In this document: positions 54,671 through 63,869 of the stretch, in pieces
How positions within the stretch are numbered: the stretch's first letter is position 1
Layout: the number at the start of each line of letters is the position of its first letter
Assembly (NCBI GenBank): GCA_017457045.1
Contig: JAFTIF010000002.1
Coordinates: 37,080-101,079, forward strand
Direction: 5' to 3'
Length of the DNA: 64,000 bases
DNA from: Bacilli bacterium
Lineage (GTDB): Bacteria; Bacillota_I; Bacilli_A; RFN20; UBA1709
Position numbers and translations under genes: made by a program
Notes under the pieces: generated by a model
Seen by the model: the letters and a program-made list of their open reading frames with translations, nothing else
Databases searched by the model: none
What the model was told of the DNA's origin: nothing

Positions 54671-55185
54671 TCATTGTATATACCATATGTTTTAGTAGTT
54701 GGATCTAAAAATAATTCTATTTTAGGAGGGTTAAAAGTTAAGACTGAAAACGCTAAACTAATCGATAATATAACAATTACTCCTTCTGGATTTTTTATAT
54801 AATAGTCAGTTGATTCTTTATTTATTAGTTTATAAAAACAAAACTCTTGGATAAGACATGCTAAAATAAAGATTATTATATTCACAATTGTTGTAGGATT
54901 TACAAAAAGCTTTATAAGATAATATAAAATGGGTATAGTAATGATTCCTGCAATTGAGGAAACAGCCGCTTTAACAAAATAATCTTTTTTATTGATGAAG
55001 AAAAATCTTATTATAATTGTTATTAAAAATGGATAAAATACTAGTTTTAAATGTTCAAATATAGATTCGTTAACAGGAGTAAAGATTCCAACAAGAGGAA
55101 AAGGGAACCAATCATACATAAAATGGTTTAATGTTCCTATTCCTATAACAAATAATGAGGATATAATACTAATACTTTTTTTCAT
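54664..55185 (-). CDS. DUF6512-type membrane protein
   Basis: Integral membrane protein of 173 aa with about five helices. The segment HFMYDWFPFPLVGIFTPVNES then IFEHLKLVFYP (about 21-52) is the hallmark of a family of unknown function in Bacillota (DUF6512). A transport or sensing role cannot be inferred. AAGGAG precedes the ATG. Confidence 0.7.
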   Translation of the reverse strand: MKKSISIISSLFVIGIGTLNHFMYDWFPFPLVGIFTPVNESIFEHLKLVFYPFLITIIIRFFFINKKDYFVKAAVSSIAGIITIPILYYLIKLFVNPTTIVNIIIFILACLIQEFCFYKLINKESTDYYIKNPEGVIVILSISLAFSVLTFNPPKIELFLDPTTKTYGIYNEK

Positions 55186-55309
55186 ATAAATTCTCCTTTT
55201 TAGATTTTATCTAAATTTTTATTAAAATATGACAATTTGTCATTAAAATTATTTGTGTAAATATGTTTTTATATGTATAATTATTATGAACAGTTGGAGG
55301 TGACCAAAT

Positions 55310-55492
55310 ATGTTATTAGCAAGTAAAGTGACTGATACAATCGGTGTAATTTTCGTTATTTTAGTGATCGTTGCTGCATTCGGTATTTCTATTTGGCAAT
55401 GGATTAGTATCAAAAATAAAAAGAAAGCTGAAGAAGAACACAGAAGACAAATGAAAGCAGAAAAGTTAGCTAGAAAGAATAAAGGTAAATAA
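55310..55492 (+). CDS. Small single-pass membrane protein
   Basis: Protein of 60 aa with one transmembrane helix (about 8-30) and a basic tail KKKAEEEHRRQMKAEKLARK that should be cytoplasmic. Function unknown. A strong GGAGGTG site supports translation. It is the first gene of an apparent operon leading to trhP2. Confidence 0.75.
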   Translation: MLLASKVTDTIGVIFVILVIVAAFGISIWQWISIKNKKKAEEEHRRQMKAEKLARKNKGK

Positions 55493-55493
55493 A

Positions 55494-55925
55494 ATGGACG
55501 ATAGATATAATTATAATTACGAAGATTCTTATTTATCTAAAGAAGAAAAGGTAAACAAAATATACAATGAAGTTATTGAAAAACATAACAAGCAACAACG
55601 AAAAACTCTTAGAATAGTTTTTCCTATACTAGGAGTTTTATACATCGTCATGGGAATTATTATTGGTTTAGCTTCTGAAATTTATGAAATTTGTATTTTA
55701 TTTTCTTTATTTGGATTGCTTTTTATAATCTTAGGTTTAGTCATCACAGCAAAAATTAAATCTAAGCATTATACAAATGAAGAAATAGAGAAGAAATTTT
55801 CATATTTAGGAAAAAGTGGCAATACTGGTTCATATATTTTATATGATGCACGTATAACATTATTAGAAGAAGAAATAAAAGAATTGAAAAAAACTATAAA
55901 TGAATTAGAACGCAAATTGAAATAG
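55494..55925 (+). CDS. Unrecognised membrane protein with coiled coil
   Basis: I do not recognise this 143-aa protein. A charged N-terminus (1-38) precedes two helices (about 40-58 and 65-85), and the C-terminus (about 118-143) is a heptad-like coiled coil (ITLLEEEIKELKKTINELE). Start one base after the previous stop indicates translational coupling. Confidence 0.65.
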   Translation: MDDRYNYNYEDSYLSKEEKVNKIYNEVIEKHNKQQRKTLRIVFPILGVLYIVMGIIIGLASEIYEICILFSLFGLLFIILGLVITAKIKSKHYTNEEIEKKFSYLGKSGNTGSYILYDARITLLEEEIKELKKTINELERKLK

Positions 55926-55937
55926 AAAGGAACATTT

Positions 55938-56453
55938 ATGAAAGTAGCTAATTGGAAACAACGCACATTAGTATTTTTTATAGATTATGGAATATTGTTT
56001 TTAGCATTATTCGTTTTAAGCATGTTCTTTAAAGATGAACAGTTTAAACTTGCGTTTTCTGATTTATGGAATGAAATTAAGTCTTTTAAATTAGATGGTG
56101 AAGATATTATTTTGTTTTTTGAAAGACTTTCTACAATGACAGCGTTGTTTTTTACAATAGGAGCATTAATAATTTATTTTTTATATTTTATTTTTCTTCC
56201 AATTGCTTGGGAAAAGCAAACTATCGGAAGATGGATTGCAAAAGTAAAGGTTATAAAATTAAATGGTTCTCACCTTTCGTTTGGTACTTTATTGATTAGA
56301 GAATTTTTAGGAAAAATGTTCTTAGGATTTATGACATTCGGTATCATTTGGTTGGTTTCAATTATTATGATGGAAATTGCTACTGTAAAAAGAACAATTC
56401 ATGATAGAATGGCAAATACTTTAATGGTTAATGTAAAAGAAGAAAAGGAATAA
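55938..56453 (+). CDS. RDD family membrane protein
   Basis: Protein of 171 aa with the RDD pattern: an N-terminal basic-aromatic start (WKQRTLVFFIDYGILFL), the GRWIAKVKVI block after helix 2, and the terminal RTIHDRMANT (Asp-Arg). Members are poorly characterised membrane proteins, some proposed as ion transporters. Operon neighbours are a small membrane protein pair and trhP1. Confidence 0.8.
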   Translation: MKVANWKQRTLVFFIDYGILFLALFVLSMFFKDEQFKLAFSDLWNEIKSFKLDGEDIILFFERLSTMTALFFTIGALIIYFLYFIFLPIAWEKQTIGRWIAKVKVIKLNGSHLSFGTLLIREFLGKMFLGFMTFGIIWLVSIIMMEIATVKRTIHDRMANTLMVNVKEEKE

Positions 56454-56455
56454 AT

Positions 56456-57304
56456 ATGATAAGTTTTGTTGGTACACTTAATGATAAGTCTTTCTTAGAT
56501 TTAGATTTAGACGCATTTGTTTTAGGAAATAAAAAATACGCAGTAAGATTAGCTGCGTCTTTTGACTATGAACAAATTAAAGAACTTATTTCTAAGATTC
56601 ATGAATTAGGAAAAAAAGCTTACATAAGTGTTAATAAATTATTTACTCAAAATGAATTAGATGGATTAGAAGATTATTTAATTTCTATTAAAGATATAAA
56701 TGCTGATGGAATATTATTTAGTGATATGGCAGTGTATCAAATTGCTAAAAGAAATGGATTTGATAATATATTAATTTATGATCCAGATACATTACTTGTT
56801 AATTCATATGATGTAAAGTTTTTTAATGAATTAGGAATTAAAAGTGTAGTCTTATCAAAAGACATTTCACTTGAAGATATTGTTGCATGTGGCAAAAGAA
56901 ATCCTTCATTTATTACAGTTCCTGCGTATGGTCATTTTCCTTTATTTTATTCAAAAAGAAAACTCGTGGAAAATTATTTCTATGCATATGAAAAAGACCC
57001 TGAAAAATATATAGAAAATCAAAATTTATTAACTCAAGAAATTACTCGCGATGAGATGCATCCAATCTATCAAGATGATAATGGAACAATTATTTATAGT
57101 GGTAAAAAACTATTCTATGCAAATTATTTAAAAGATTTCATTAATTCAGGAATTAATCAATTTTTATTAAACTTTAATTACTGTGATTATGATGAAGCAA
57201 AGAGTATTATTTCGTTATATAAAGAAGCAATAATGAGTGATAAAAAATATGATGAATCTAGTTATACAACTGGATATTTATTTAGAAAGACAGGTGTAAG
57301 ATAA
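56456..57304 (+). CDS. trhP1: U32-family tRNA hydroxylation protein TrhP1
   Basis: Shorter of two U32-type proteins that act together in prephenate-dependent 5-hydroxyuridine formation at tRNA position 34 (yrrN in Bacillus). 282 aa; the U32 barrel start RLAASFDYEQIKELI and the block VPAYGHFPLFYSKRKLVENYF are family-typical, but the four-Cys cluster of TrhP2 is absent. The TAA overlaps the trhP2 ATG by one base. Assignment rests on pairing and order. Confidence 0.82.
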   Translation: MISFVGTLNDKSFLDLDLDAFVLGNKKYAVRLAASFDYEQIKELISKIHELGKKAYISVNKLFTQNELDGLEDYLISIKDINADGILFSDMAVYQIAKRNGFDNILIYDPDTLLVNSYDVKFFNELGIKSVVLSKDISLEDIVACGKRNPSFITVPAYGHFPLFYSKRKLVENYFYAYEKDPEKYIENQNLLTQEITRDEMHPIYQDDNGTIIYSGKKLFYANYLKDFINSGINQFLLNFNYCDYDEAKSIISLYKEAIMSDKKYDESSYTTGYLFRKTGVR

Positions 57305-58506
57305 TGGATAAAAGATTAGAATTATTAGCACCTGCTGGAGATTTAGAAAAATTAAAAGTAGCTGTTTTATACGGAGCTGATGCTGTATTTATTGGAGGTA
57401 AAAAACTTAGTTTAAGAGCTAAAGCTAGTAACTTTACTGTTGAGATGATTAAAGAAGCTTGTGACTTCGCACATGCTCACGGATCAAAAGTTTATATTAC
57501 AGTTAATATTTTGCCTCACGAAGAAGATATGGTTGAAGTTGAAGAGTATTTAATGGCATTAGATGAAGCAGGAATAGATGCTATTATTGTTTCAAGTATG
57601 GCTATTGTATCTATTGCAAAGAAGATTAATGTTTCTTATGAACTACATCTATCAACACAACAATCAACTGTTAATCTTGAAGCAATTAATTTTTATAAAG
57701 ATTTAGGTTTTAAAAGAGTTGTTTTAGGAAGAGAAACTACTTTAGAGGAAATAGAATTAATTAAAACTAATACTGACATGCCACTGGAAGTATTTATCCA
57801 TGGCGGAATGTGTTCAAGCTATTCAGGAAGATGTAGTTTAAGTAACCATATGACAAGAAGAGATGCTAATCGTGGTGGATGTGCACATTCATGCAGATGG
57901 AATTATAGATTATTTGAAAATGAAAATTCTTTAGAAATAGATGGACATATGTTTAAAATAGGATCTAAGGATTTAATGAGTTTTAGTGTTATGCCAAAGC
58001 TTATTGATTTAGGAATTGATTCATTTAAAATCGAAGGGCGAATGAAATCTTTACACTATATTGCAACTATTGTTAAAGCTTATCGTGAGTTTATTGATGG
58101 ATATTTAAATGGTGAAGATGTTGATAAATTAATCGATAAAGCAACTAATGAAGCTAAAAAGGCTGAAAATAGAGATTCTTCAGTTGGGTTCTTCAATGGA
58201 CAAGTAACTCATGAGGGAGGACTTTATTTTGATGGTGCTGAAATACCACCACAAGATTTTATTGGCATTATCAAAGGATATGACCAAAATAAAAAAATGG
58301 CCAAATTAGAACAAAGAAACTATTTTAAATTGCCTTTAGAATTTGAACTAATTCAACCAAAAGGTGAAACAAAAGTATTTGTTTTAGATAAAGTATATGA
58401 TGATGAAGGTAATGAAATTGTGGAAGCAAAACATGCTATGCAAACAATTTATCTTCCAATTGATGAAGTTAAAGAGTATTCAATATTAAGAAAAAAGAGC
58501 TTGTAA
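57304..58506 (+). CDS. trhP2: U32-family tRNA hydroxylation protein TrhP2
   Basis: Cytoplasmic U32 peptidase-family protein of 400 aa, matching Bacillus YrrO. Cys 170, 177, 193 and 197 (MCSSYSGRC and GGCAHSC) form the expected iron-sulfur site. The N-terminus ELLAPAGDLEKLKVAVLYGADAV is typical. Its known function in Bacillus is tRNA 5-hydroxyuridine synthesis with TrhP1, not proteolysis. Coupled to trhP1. Confidence 0.9.
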   Translation: MDKRLELLAPAGDLEKLKVAVLYGADAVFIGGKKLSLRAKASNFTVEMIKEACDFAHAHGSKVYITVNILPHEEDMVEVEEYLMALDEAGIDAIIVSSMAIVSIAKKINVSYELHLSTQQSTVNLEAINFYKDLGFKRVVLGRETTLEEIELIKTNTDMPLEVFIHGGMCSSYSGRCSLSNHMTRRDANRGGCAHSCRWNYRLFENENSLEIDGHMFKIGSKDLMSFSVMPKLIDLGIDSFKIEGRMKSLHYIATIVKAYREFIDGYLNGEDVDKLIDKATNEAKKAENRDSSVGFFNGQVTHEGGLYFDGAEIPPQDFIGIIKGYDQNKKMAKLEQRNYFKLPLEFELIQPKGETKVFVLDKVYDDEGNEIVEAKHAMQTIYLPIDEVKEYSILRKKSL

Positions 58507-58517
58507 TAAGCTCTTTT
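58493..58517. terminator. Bidirectional terminator
   Basis: Stem AAAAGAGCTT/AAGCTCTTTT; the trhP2 TAA lies in the loop, and coaD converges from the right. Confidence 0.9.
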
Positions 58518-58521
58518 ATTT

Positions 58522-59010
58522 TTACATTGTTTTTTCTTTTTCTTTTAAAAATTTTAAAATTTCTTTTGGAACATATTGAGAATACTCTGCATGAAATGAC
58601 ATTAATTCTCGTACTGCGCTGCTAGAAATATATAAACTTGAAACATCTGGTAGGAATACAACAGTTTCGACTTTACTATTGATTTGGTGATTAAAATGAT
58701 ATTGAGTTATTTCATAATCGAAGTCTTTTGCGTTTCTTACGCCTTTTACTAAAGCGTTTGCATTTACTTTTGTTGCATAGTCCATTGCTAAACCATAATG
58801 AACATCTACTTCAACGTTAGGGATATCTTTTGTAATAATTTTTAGCATTTCCAATCTTTCTTCTAAAGTAAATAAAGAAGCAGATTTAGATTTGTTAATG
58901 CAAAGTATTACATAAACTTTATCAAATAATTTTGATGCTTTTTGAATAATTTCTAAATGACCTATTGTCATTGGATCAAAACTTCCTGGATAGACAGCAA
59001 TTTTACTCAT
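58522..59010 (-). CDS. coaD: Pantetheine-phosphate adenylyltransferase
   Basis: Transfers AMP from ATP to 4'-phosphopantetheine in coenzyme A synthesis. The N-terminus AVYPGSFDPMTIGH contains T/HxGH (15-18), and ISSSAVRELM is the second nucleotide motif. 162 aa is normal. Start 59010 has AGAGGG upstream; the ATG six codons earlier lacks a site. Confidence 0.95.
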   Translation of the reverse strand: MSKIAVYPGSFDPMTIGHLEIIQKASKLFDKVYVILCINKSKSASLFTLEERLEMLKIITKDIPNVEVDVHYGLAMDYATKVNANALVKGVRNAKDFDYEITQYHFNHQINSKVETVVFLPDVSSLYISSSAVRELMSFHAEYSQYVPKEILKFLKEKEKTM

Positions 59011-59167
59011 TTTTATCCCTCTTTTCATTAGTATTTAACCACTTTTTGAGAATAAAATCAATCTCTTATTGTTTTTGGGGTATTTTCAATTTTATTTTGT
59101 CATAGTTATTCTTCATTTTTTTATTATATTGATGTATAATAAAAGAAATGAGAGGAGGAATCATTTT

Positions 59168-59641
59168 ATGGTAAAAGCTCCATTATTAAGAAGATTAGTA
59201 GCTTGGATTATAGATGCTATTATTATTGGAATTGTTGTTGTTATTGTTTTATTATGTACATCACTAACAGCAATTTTTAACTTAATTAAAGAAGGAACCT
59301 CTTTAACACTTACTTTATATTCATTAATCGAATTAGTTCAGGTAGGTTTAGTTATTGAAATTTTATTTATCCTATACTATATTTCGATTCCTGTTAGAAA
59401 TAACGGACAAACATTCGGTAAGAAAATGTTGAAAATAAGAATTGTTAAAGACAATGGAGATGATGTTAACTTTTCAACATTATTCATGCGTCAAACAATT
59501 GCGTCTCAATTAATATCAGCATTAACATTTGGTGCTACTTATATAGTAAGTGCTTTACTTGCTTTATTTAGAAAAGATAAAAAATCAATTGGCGACATTT
59601 TCGCAAATACAAAAGTTGTATTTATTGAAGAGGAGGAATAA
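59168..59641 (+). CDS. RDD family membrane protein (second copy)
   Basis: Protein of 157 aa with RDD features: LLRRLVAWIIDAIIIG at the start, FGKKMLKIRIVKDNG after helix 2, and terminal KKSIGDIFANT. Function unknown. Strong GAGGAGG site; the open frame back to 59069 is not needed. It overlaps the operon start for deoD (2-base gap). Confidence 0.8.
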   Translation: MVKAPLLRRLVAWIIDAIIIGIVVVIVLLCTSLTAIFNLIKEGTSLTLTLYSLIELVQVGLVIEILFILYYISIPVRNNGQTFGKKMLKIRIVKDNGDDVNFSTLFMRQTIASQLISALTFGATYIVSALLALFRKDKKSIGDIFANTKVVFIEEEE

Positions 59642-59643
59642 TA

Positions 59644-60348
59644 ATGTCAACACCGCATAATAGTGCAAGAGATAATGCTTTTGCAAAAACAGTTTTAATG
59701 CCAGGAGATCCTTTAAGAGCAAAGTATATTGCTGAAAATTTCTTAGAAGATGTTGAACAAGTAACATCAGTAAGAAATATGTTTGGTTATACAGGAACTT
59801 ATAAAGGAAAAAGAGTATCAGTTATGGGTTCTGGTATGGGAATGCCTTCAATTGGTATTTATGCTACAGAATTATTTAAATTCTATGGTGTAGAAAATAT
59901 TATTCGTGTAGGAAGCTGTGGCTCATATCAAGAAAATATCGATTTATATGACGTTATTTTAGTTCAAGGATGTTGTACAGATTCTAATTTTGCTTATCAA
60001 TATAATTTAAAAGGTGGTACATTTAGTGCTATTTCTAATTTTGAATTATTACATAAAGCATATACAGTAGCACAAGAAAAGAAAATGCCAGTTCACGTAG
60101 GAAATGTTGTTGCAAGTGATGTTTTCTATGGTGAAGAATCAGATTCATGGAAAAGATGGCAAAAAATGGGAGTCCTAGGTGTAGAAATGGAATCTTATGC
60201 TTTATTTGCTATCGCTGCTAGATTAAATAAAAAAGCATTAACTATTTTAACAGTATCAGATTCACTTGTTTCTCATAAAGAAACATCTTCAGAAGAAAGA
60301 GAAAGAAACTTCAATCAAATGATTGAAATAGCATTAGAAATCGCTTAA
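59644..60348 (+). CDS. deoD: Purine-nucleoside phosphorylase, DeoD type
   Basis: Cytoplasmic enzyme that splits purine nucleosides with phosphate to give base and ribose-1-phosphate. Hexameric-type motifs: VLMPGDPLRAKYIAENFL (about 17-34), GSGMGMPSIGIY and GVEMESYALF (about 175-184), and catalytic Asp in LTVSDSL. 234 aa is typical. AGGAGG precedes the ATG. Confidence 0.95.
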   Translation: MSTPHNSARDNAFAKTVLMPGDPLRAKYIAENFLEDVEQVTSVRNMFGYTGTYKGKRVSVMGSGMGMPSIGIYATELFKFYGVENIIRVGSCGSYQENIDLYDVILVQGCCTDSNFAYQYNLKGGTFSAISNFELLHKAYTVAQEKKMPVHVGNVVASDVFYGEESDSWKRWQKMGVLGVEMESYALFAIAARLNKKALTILTVSDSLVSHKETSSEERERNFNQMIEIALEIA

Positions 60349-60351
60349 TTT

Positions 60352-61005
60352 ATGCTTGGTGAATTAATCTTTACATTAATTATTGTTATTCTTGTTGTTC
60401 TATCTGTTGGATATATTTTTAAAGATTCTTTAAAAAATATTTATATAGGTCTTAGAAAAAATGCAAGAATACGTAAAAAAATAAAACGTTTAGTTAATGA
60501 GAATGATTACTTATATTTACATGATTTGTGTTTGAGATTAGATGCAGGTAAATATATAAATGTTGATCACGTAGTAATTGCTGATAAATACATTTATATT
60601 ATTGAATCTAAGTTCTGGCTCGGATATGTTTTTGGTAATGATGAGGATGAAAAATGGTTGTTAAACGATGGAAAAGGAACAATTTATGTTGATAATCCAT
60701 TGAAAACAGCAAGATTTAAATCCAAAATAATGGCTAACGTTTTGAATATCTCGGCTGATAATTTTGTTAATATTGTATGTATTGCTGACTGTGGAAAAAT
60801 TAAAGAAGTCAATATTAAAGATAATGCCTATAAAGTTTTAGGAGAAAAAGAAACTTTGACTTATATTTTAGAGAAAGAAAAACATGCTCGTATAAATGTA
60901 TATAAGAGTGAAGAAGTGGAAAAAATCGCTTTAAAACTTTATGATTATCATAAGGCTAGCTTAGAAGACAAAGCTTATTATCAAAAACACAAAAATAAAT
61001 ATTAA
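60352..61005 (+). CDS. NERD domain protein
   Basis: Protein of 217 aa with one N-terminal transmembrane helix (about 5-24) and a cytoplasmic NERD domain, a nuclease-related fold. The core YINVDHVVIADKYIYIIESKFW contains the E-x-K catalytic pair of that fold. Role unknown. It begins three bases after the deoD stop. Confidence 0.8.
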   Translation: MLGELIFTLIIVILVVLSVGYIFKDSLKNIYIGLRKNARIRKKIKRLVNENDYLYLHDLCLRLDAGKYINVDHVVIADKYIYIIESKFWLGYVFGNDEDEKWLLNDGKGTIYVDNPLKTARFKSKIMANVLNISADNFVNIVCIADCGKIKEVNIKDNAYKVLGEKETLTYILEKEKHARINVYKSEEVEKIALKLYDYHKASLEDKAYYQKHKNKY

Positions 61006-61010
61006 ATTAA

Positions 61011-61039
61011 AAGAAGATTCAAAACGAATCTTCTTTTTT
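61011..61039. terminator. Bidirectional terminator
   Basis: Stem AAGAAGATTC/GAATCTTCTT with an AAAAC loop; serves the NERD gene and the convergent DUF378 gene. Confidence 0.9.
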
Positions 61040-61235
61040 AATCCCTTAAATCCATAAAAAGAATCATAATATTAATTAAACCAGAGATACCTACAATAGT
61101 ATATATTGCTCTAGATACGAATGATGCGACACCAAATAATGAATCAACAAGATTGAAATCGAATAATCCAATTAATCCCCAGTTGATAGCACCAATAATT
61201 GTAAACACTAATGCGACCTTTTGTACAATTCTCAT
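61038..61235 (-). CDS. DUF378 family membrane protein
   Basis: Protein of 65 aa with two helices. The family-typical segment IIGAINWGLIGLFDFNLVD (about 13-31) and RAIYTIVGISGL (about 43-54) are intact. Function unknown. AAGGAGG precedes the ATG. Confidence 0.88.
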   Translation of the reverse strand: MRIVQKVALVFTIIGAINWGLIGLFDFNLVDSLFGVASFVSRAIYTIVGISGLINIMILFMDLRD

Positions 61236-61360
61236 ATTTTTTCCTCCTTATACTTCATTATTTAATATGCCCACAAAAAAATATTTAATACTTTCATCAT
61301 TTTTAAGTAATTTGAAGCATAGATATAAATAGGCGATATAGTAGAGGTGGAGAAAATAAA

Positions 61361-62365
61361 ATGTGGAAAAAAATAATCGCGGGTTTATTGGTTTTAGTAG
61401 TAGTTGTGGTTGCAGCTTTTAAAATTTTCTTTAATAACGGTAATGTTGAGGATCTAGCAACAAAATTAGGTGAGTCATTAGAAGAATATTTTCTTAAAGG
61501 CACAATGGAACTCACAAATGGTGAAGAAGTTAGAAATTTTAATGTTGAAGTAGGATATGAAAAAGAAGATGAAGATGATTTATTTAGAGTATCATTATTA
61601 GATACTACAGTAAATCAAGAACAATTAATTATAAGAAATAAAAAAGGAGTTTATGTATTAACACCTAATCTTAATCAAGTTTACGAGTTCAAAGGTGAAT
61701 GGCCATTAAATACACCTAAACCTTATATTTATCAAGCTATGCTAGATACATTGAAAAACACTCATGAAGTAGAAAAATTAGATGACGGATATTTAGTTAC
61801 TTCATTTCCTGATTTTGCTAATAAAAATCAATGGTACAAAGAAGAAATAAAATTTGATAAAGACTTAAATCCTTTGTTAGTTCATATCTATGATAGAGAT
61901 GATGTGCTTAGAGTAAAATTAGTTGTAGTAGAATTTAAAAAAGATACTGATTTTTCGGATGATTATTTCGATGTGGATAAAAATTTAGAAGATAGTAAAA
62001 CTACTTCGATGGAAGTAACAACTACGAATGAAGATTTACCATTATATCCTGCAAATGCTAATTTAAACGCTACATTAAAAGATTCAACTGTAGCGAATAT
62101 TAATGGTCAAGAAGTTCATATTTTAACATATGCTGGAGAAAAACCATTTACTGTTGTTCAAAGATTATTAGATCAAAATGAAACAGTTGTTACAAGTGTT
62201 ATTGAAGGTGAAATGATTGATCTTATGAATGGAGTAGGATTCATTCAAGATGATACTATTATATGTATTTATAATGGAGTAGAATATAAAATATATTCAG
62301 ACACACTTTCTGTAGCAGAGCTTATTGAAGTTGCTAACGGAATGGAAGTTGTAGTAACAAAATAA
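61361..62365 (+). CDS. Membrane-anchored LolA/GerS-like protein
   Basis: Protein of 334 aa with an N-terminal signal anchor (about 3-24). Residues about 45-210 show a LolA-like antiparallel sheet pattern (ELTNGEEVRNFNVEVGYE, LLIIRNKKGVYVLTPNLNQVYEFKG-like, PYIYQAMLDTL), as in YdcC/GerS proteins of spore formers. A second domain follows (about 220-334), with sequence unlike known families. The assignment is by pattern only. GAGGTGGAG precedes the ATG. Single-gene unit with its own terminator. Confidence 0.6.
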   Translation: MWKKIIAGLLVLVVVVVAAFKIFFNNGNVEDLATKLGESLEEYFLKGTMELTNGEEVRNFNVEVGYEKEDEDDLFRVSLLDTTVNQEQLIIRNKKGVYVLTPNLNQVYEFKGEWPLNTPKPYIYQAMLDTLKNTHEVEKLDDGYLVTSFPDFANKNQWYKEEIKFDKDLNPLLVHIYDRDDVLRVKLVVVEFKKDTDFSDDYFDVDKNLEDSKTTSMEVTTTNEDLPLYPANANLNATLKDSTVANINGQEVHILTYAGEKPFTVVQRLLDQNETVVTSVIEGEMIDLMNGVGFIQDDTIICIYNGVEYKIYSDTLSVAELIEVANGMEVVVTK

Positions 62366-62384
62366 AGGGGAAACCCTTTTTTTG
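62364..62384 (+). terminator. Terminator
   Basis: Stem AAAGGG/CCCTTT with GAAA loop and T run. Confidence 0.85.
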
Positions 62385-62493
62385 TTTATAAAATATTAAT
62401 CATTTTATTAATAAAATGTTGTATAATAATATAGTACGTTGTAATATATATCGTGAAATTGTATTAATTATTTTTTTGAAATGAGGGATATAC

Positions 62494-63411
62494 ATGAATT
62501 TAAGAGAAATATTCCAAGAAACAAAGGGAGTATGGAAAAAGAATAGATCGACTTTTTTAGGCTTTTCAATGGCTATTTTTGCAGTGTTTTTTGCTGTAGT
62601 AGCAGGTTATATGTTTGTTGAACCTGAATGGTCTTTATTAATTGTTGGATTAACTGTTGTAGTAGTTTTACCATTGTTTGTTGGAATCGATTATATCGCG
62701 AAAAAAGCAGTAAACGGTGAAGAACTAGATTATCGTGATTTTTATTTAGGACATCGAAATTTTTTAACAAGTTTAACTCTTGAGACTAAAGTAATATCTA
62801 GAGGTATCTTATTTGCTTGTTTAGGTATGTTTATTACTACATTTGTATTAAATTTCATACTTACATATTTTATTATGGTAAGTAATCCTGAAATAATGAA
62901 TATTGTTGAAGGCATTGTTGATAATAAAAATACTTTTATGGATTTAATTAGTGCATTGTCAGCAATTAGTTGGTATGAATTAGCATTAACAATTGTCGAT
63001 GGAGCATCATTATTGATTGGTGGAGCATTCTATATTTGGCAAGGTAAAAGATACACATTCCTTCCTTATATTTGTTTTGAAACTAGATTCAATCTTCCAA
63101 CTGCAGTTTATTTGTCAAAAGAAAGTTCAGATAGTATAAGAAAATCTTTCTTTGCATATAATCTATTGTATTATGTTTTAATTTTACTAGTAGCAGGACT
63201 TTCAGTTGGAGTATATTATTTATTTGCATTATTTGCTAGTGAGATGATTTCTTTAGCAGTTTCATTCGCAGTTGCTTGTTTATTATTATCTCCAGTATTC
63301 TTATTCTATAAAGTAAGTACATACGTAATTTACACTAAAAACTTTAAAGAAGAAATTGATAAAGCTTTCAAAATTAAATTAGAAGAAGCTAAACAAAAAG
63401 GAAATTTATAA
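62494..63411 (+). CDS. Unrecognised multi-pass membrane protein
   Basis: I do not recognise this 305-aa protein. It has about six hydrophobic helices (22-42, 46-66, 103-128, 160-180, 218-240, 244-262) with loops of moderate length, and a charged C-terminus (EEIDKAFKIKLEEAKQKG). It could belong to the broad class of DUF624/YesL-like or DUF975-like proteins, but no motif is decisive. GAGGG precedes the ATG. Confidence 0.6.
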   Translation: MNLREIFQETKGVWKKNRSTFLGFSMAIFAVFFAVVAGYMFVEPEWSLLIVGLTVVVVLPLFVGIDYIAKKAVNGEELDYRDFYLGHRNFLTSLTLETKVISRGILFACLGMFITTFVLNFILTYFIMVSNPEIMNIVEGIVDNKNTFMDLISALSAISWYELALTIVDGASLLIGGAFYIWQGKRYTFLPYICFETRFNLPTAVYLSKESSDSIRKSFFAYNLLYYVLILLVAGLSVGVYYLFALFASEMISLAVSFAVACLLLSPVFLFYKVSTYVIYTKNFKEEIDKAFKIKLEEAKQKGNL

Positions 63412-63513
63412 AAAATATAAGATGGTGAATAAAATGTAATAATATCTTACTGATTTTTGTAAAAAAATAGTTGCAAGAAAATTAAAGTTATGATATTATT
63501 TTATAGCACGAAT

Positions 63514-63604
63514 GGAGTAGTACTCAAGTTGGTGAAGAGGTATCCCTGCTAAGGATATAGTCTGGGTAACTGGAGCGAGAGTTCGAGTCTCTCCTACTCC
63601 GCCA
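63514..63604 (+). tRNA. tRNA-Ser (anticodon GCT)
   Basis: Class II tRNA with long variable arm; acceptor GGAGTAG/CTACTCC, loop with GCT, T arm GAGAG/CTCTC, encoded CCA. First in a four-tRNA cluster. Confidence 0.93.
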
Positions 63605-63612
63605 TCGTTCGT

Positions 63613-63689
63613 GGCGCGTTGGAGAAGCGGCTTAACTCACATGCCTTTCACGCATGCATTCACGGGTTCGAATCCCGTACGCGTCACCA
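63613..63689 (+). tRNA. tRNA-Glu (anticodon TTC)
   Basis: Acceptor GGCGCGT/ACGCGTC, anticodon stem CATGC/GCATG with loop CTTTCAC, T arm ACGGG/CCCGT, encoded CCA. gltX is elsewhere in the window. Confidence 0.92.
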
Positions 63690-63698
63690 TTCATATTT

Positions 63699-63774
63699 GG
63701 TCTAGTGGTGTAGTGGTTAACATGCCTCCCTGTCACGGAGGAGATCGCGAGTTCGATCCTCGTCTGGACCGCCA
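63699..63774 (+). tRNA. tRNA-Asp (anticodon GTC)
   Basis: Acceptor GGTCTAG/CTGGACC, anticodon loop CTGTCAC with GTC, G discriminator, encoded CCA. Confidence 0.93.
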
Positions 63775-63780
63775 TTCATT

Positions 63781-63854
63781 GCAGGTGTAGTTCAATGGTA
63801 GAACTTTAGCCTTCCAAGCTAACTACGCGGGTTCGATTCCCGTCACCTGCTCCA
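63781..63854 (+). tRNA. tRNA-Gly (anticodon TCC)
   Basis: Acceptor GCAGGTG/CACCTGC, anticodon loop CTTCCAA with TCC, encoded TCCA end. Last of the cluster. Confidence 0.93.
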
Positions 63855-63869
63855 TAAGAAATGAAATTA

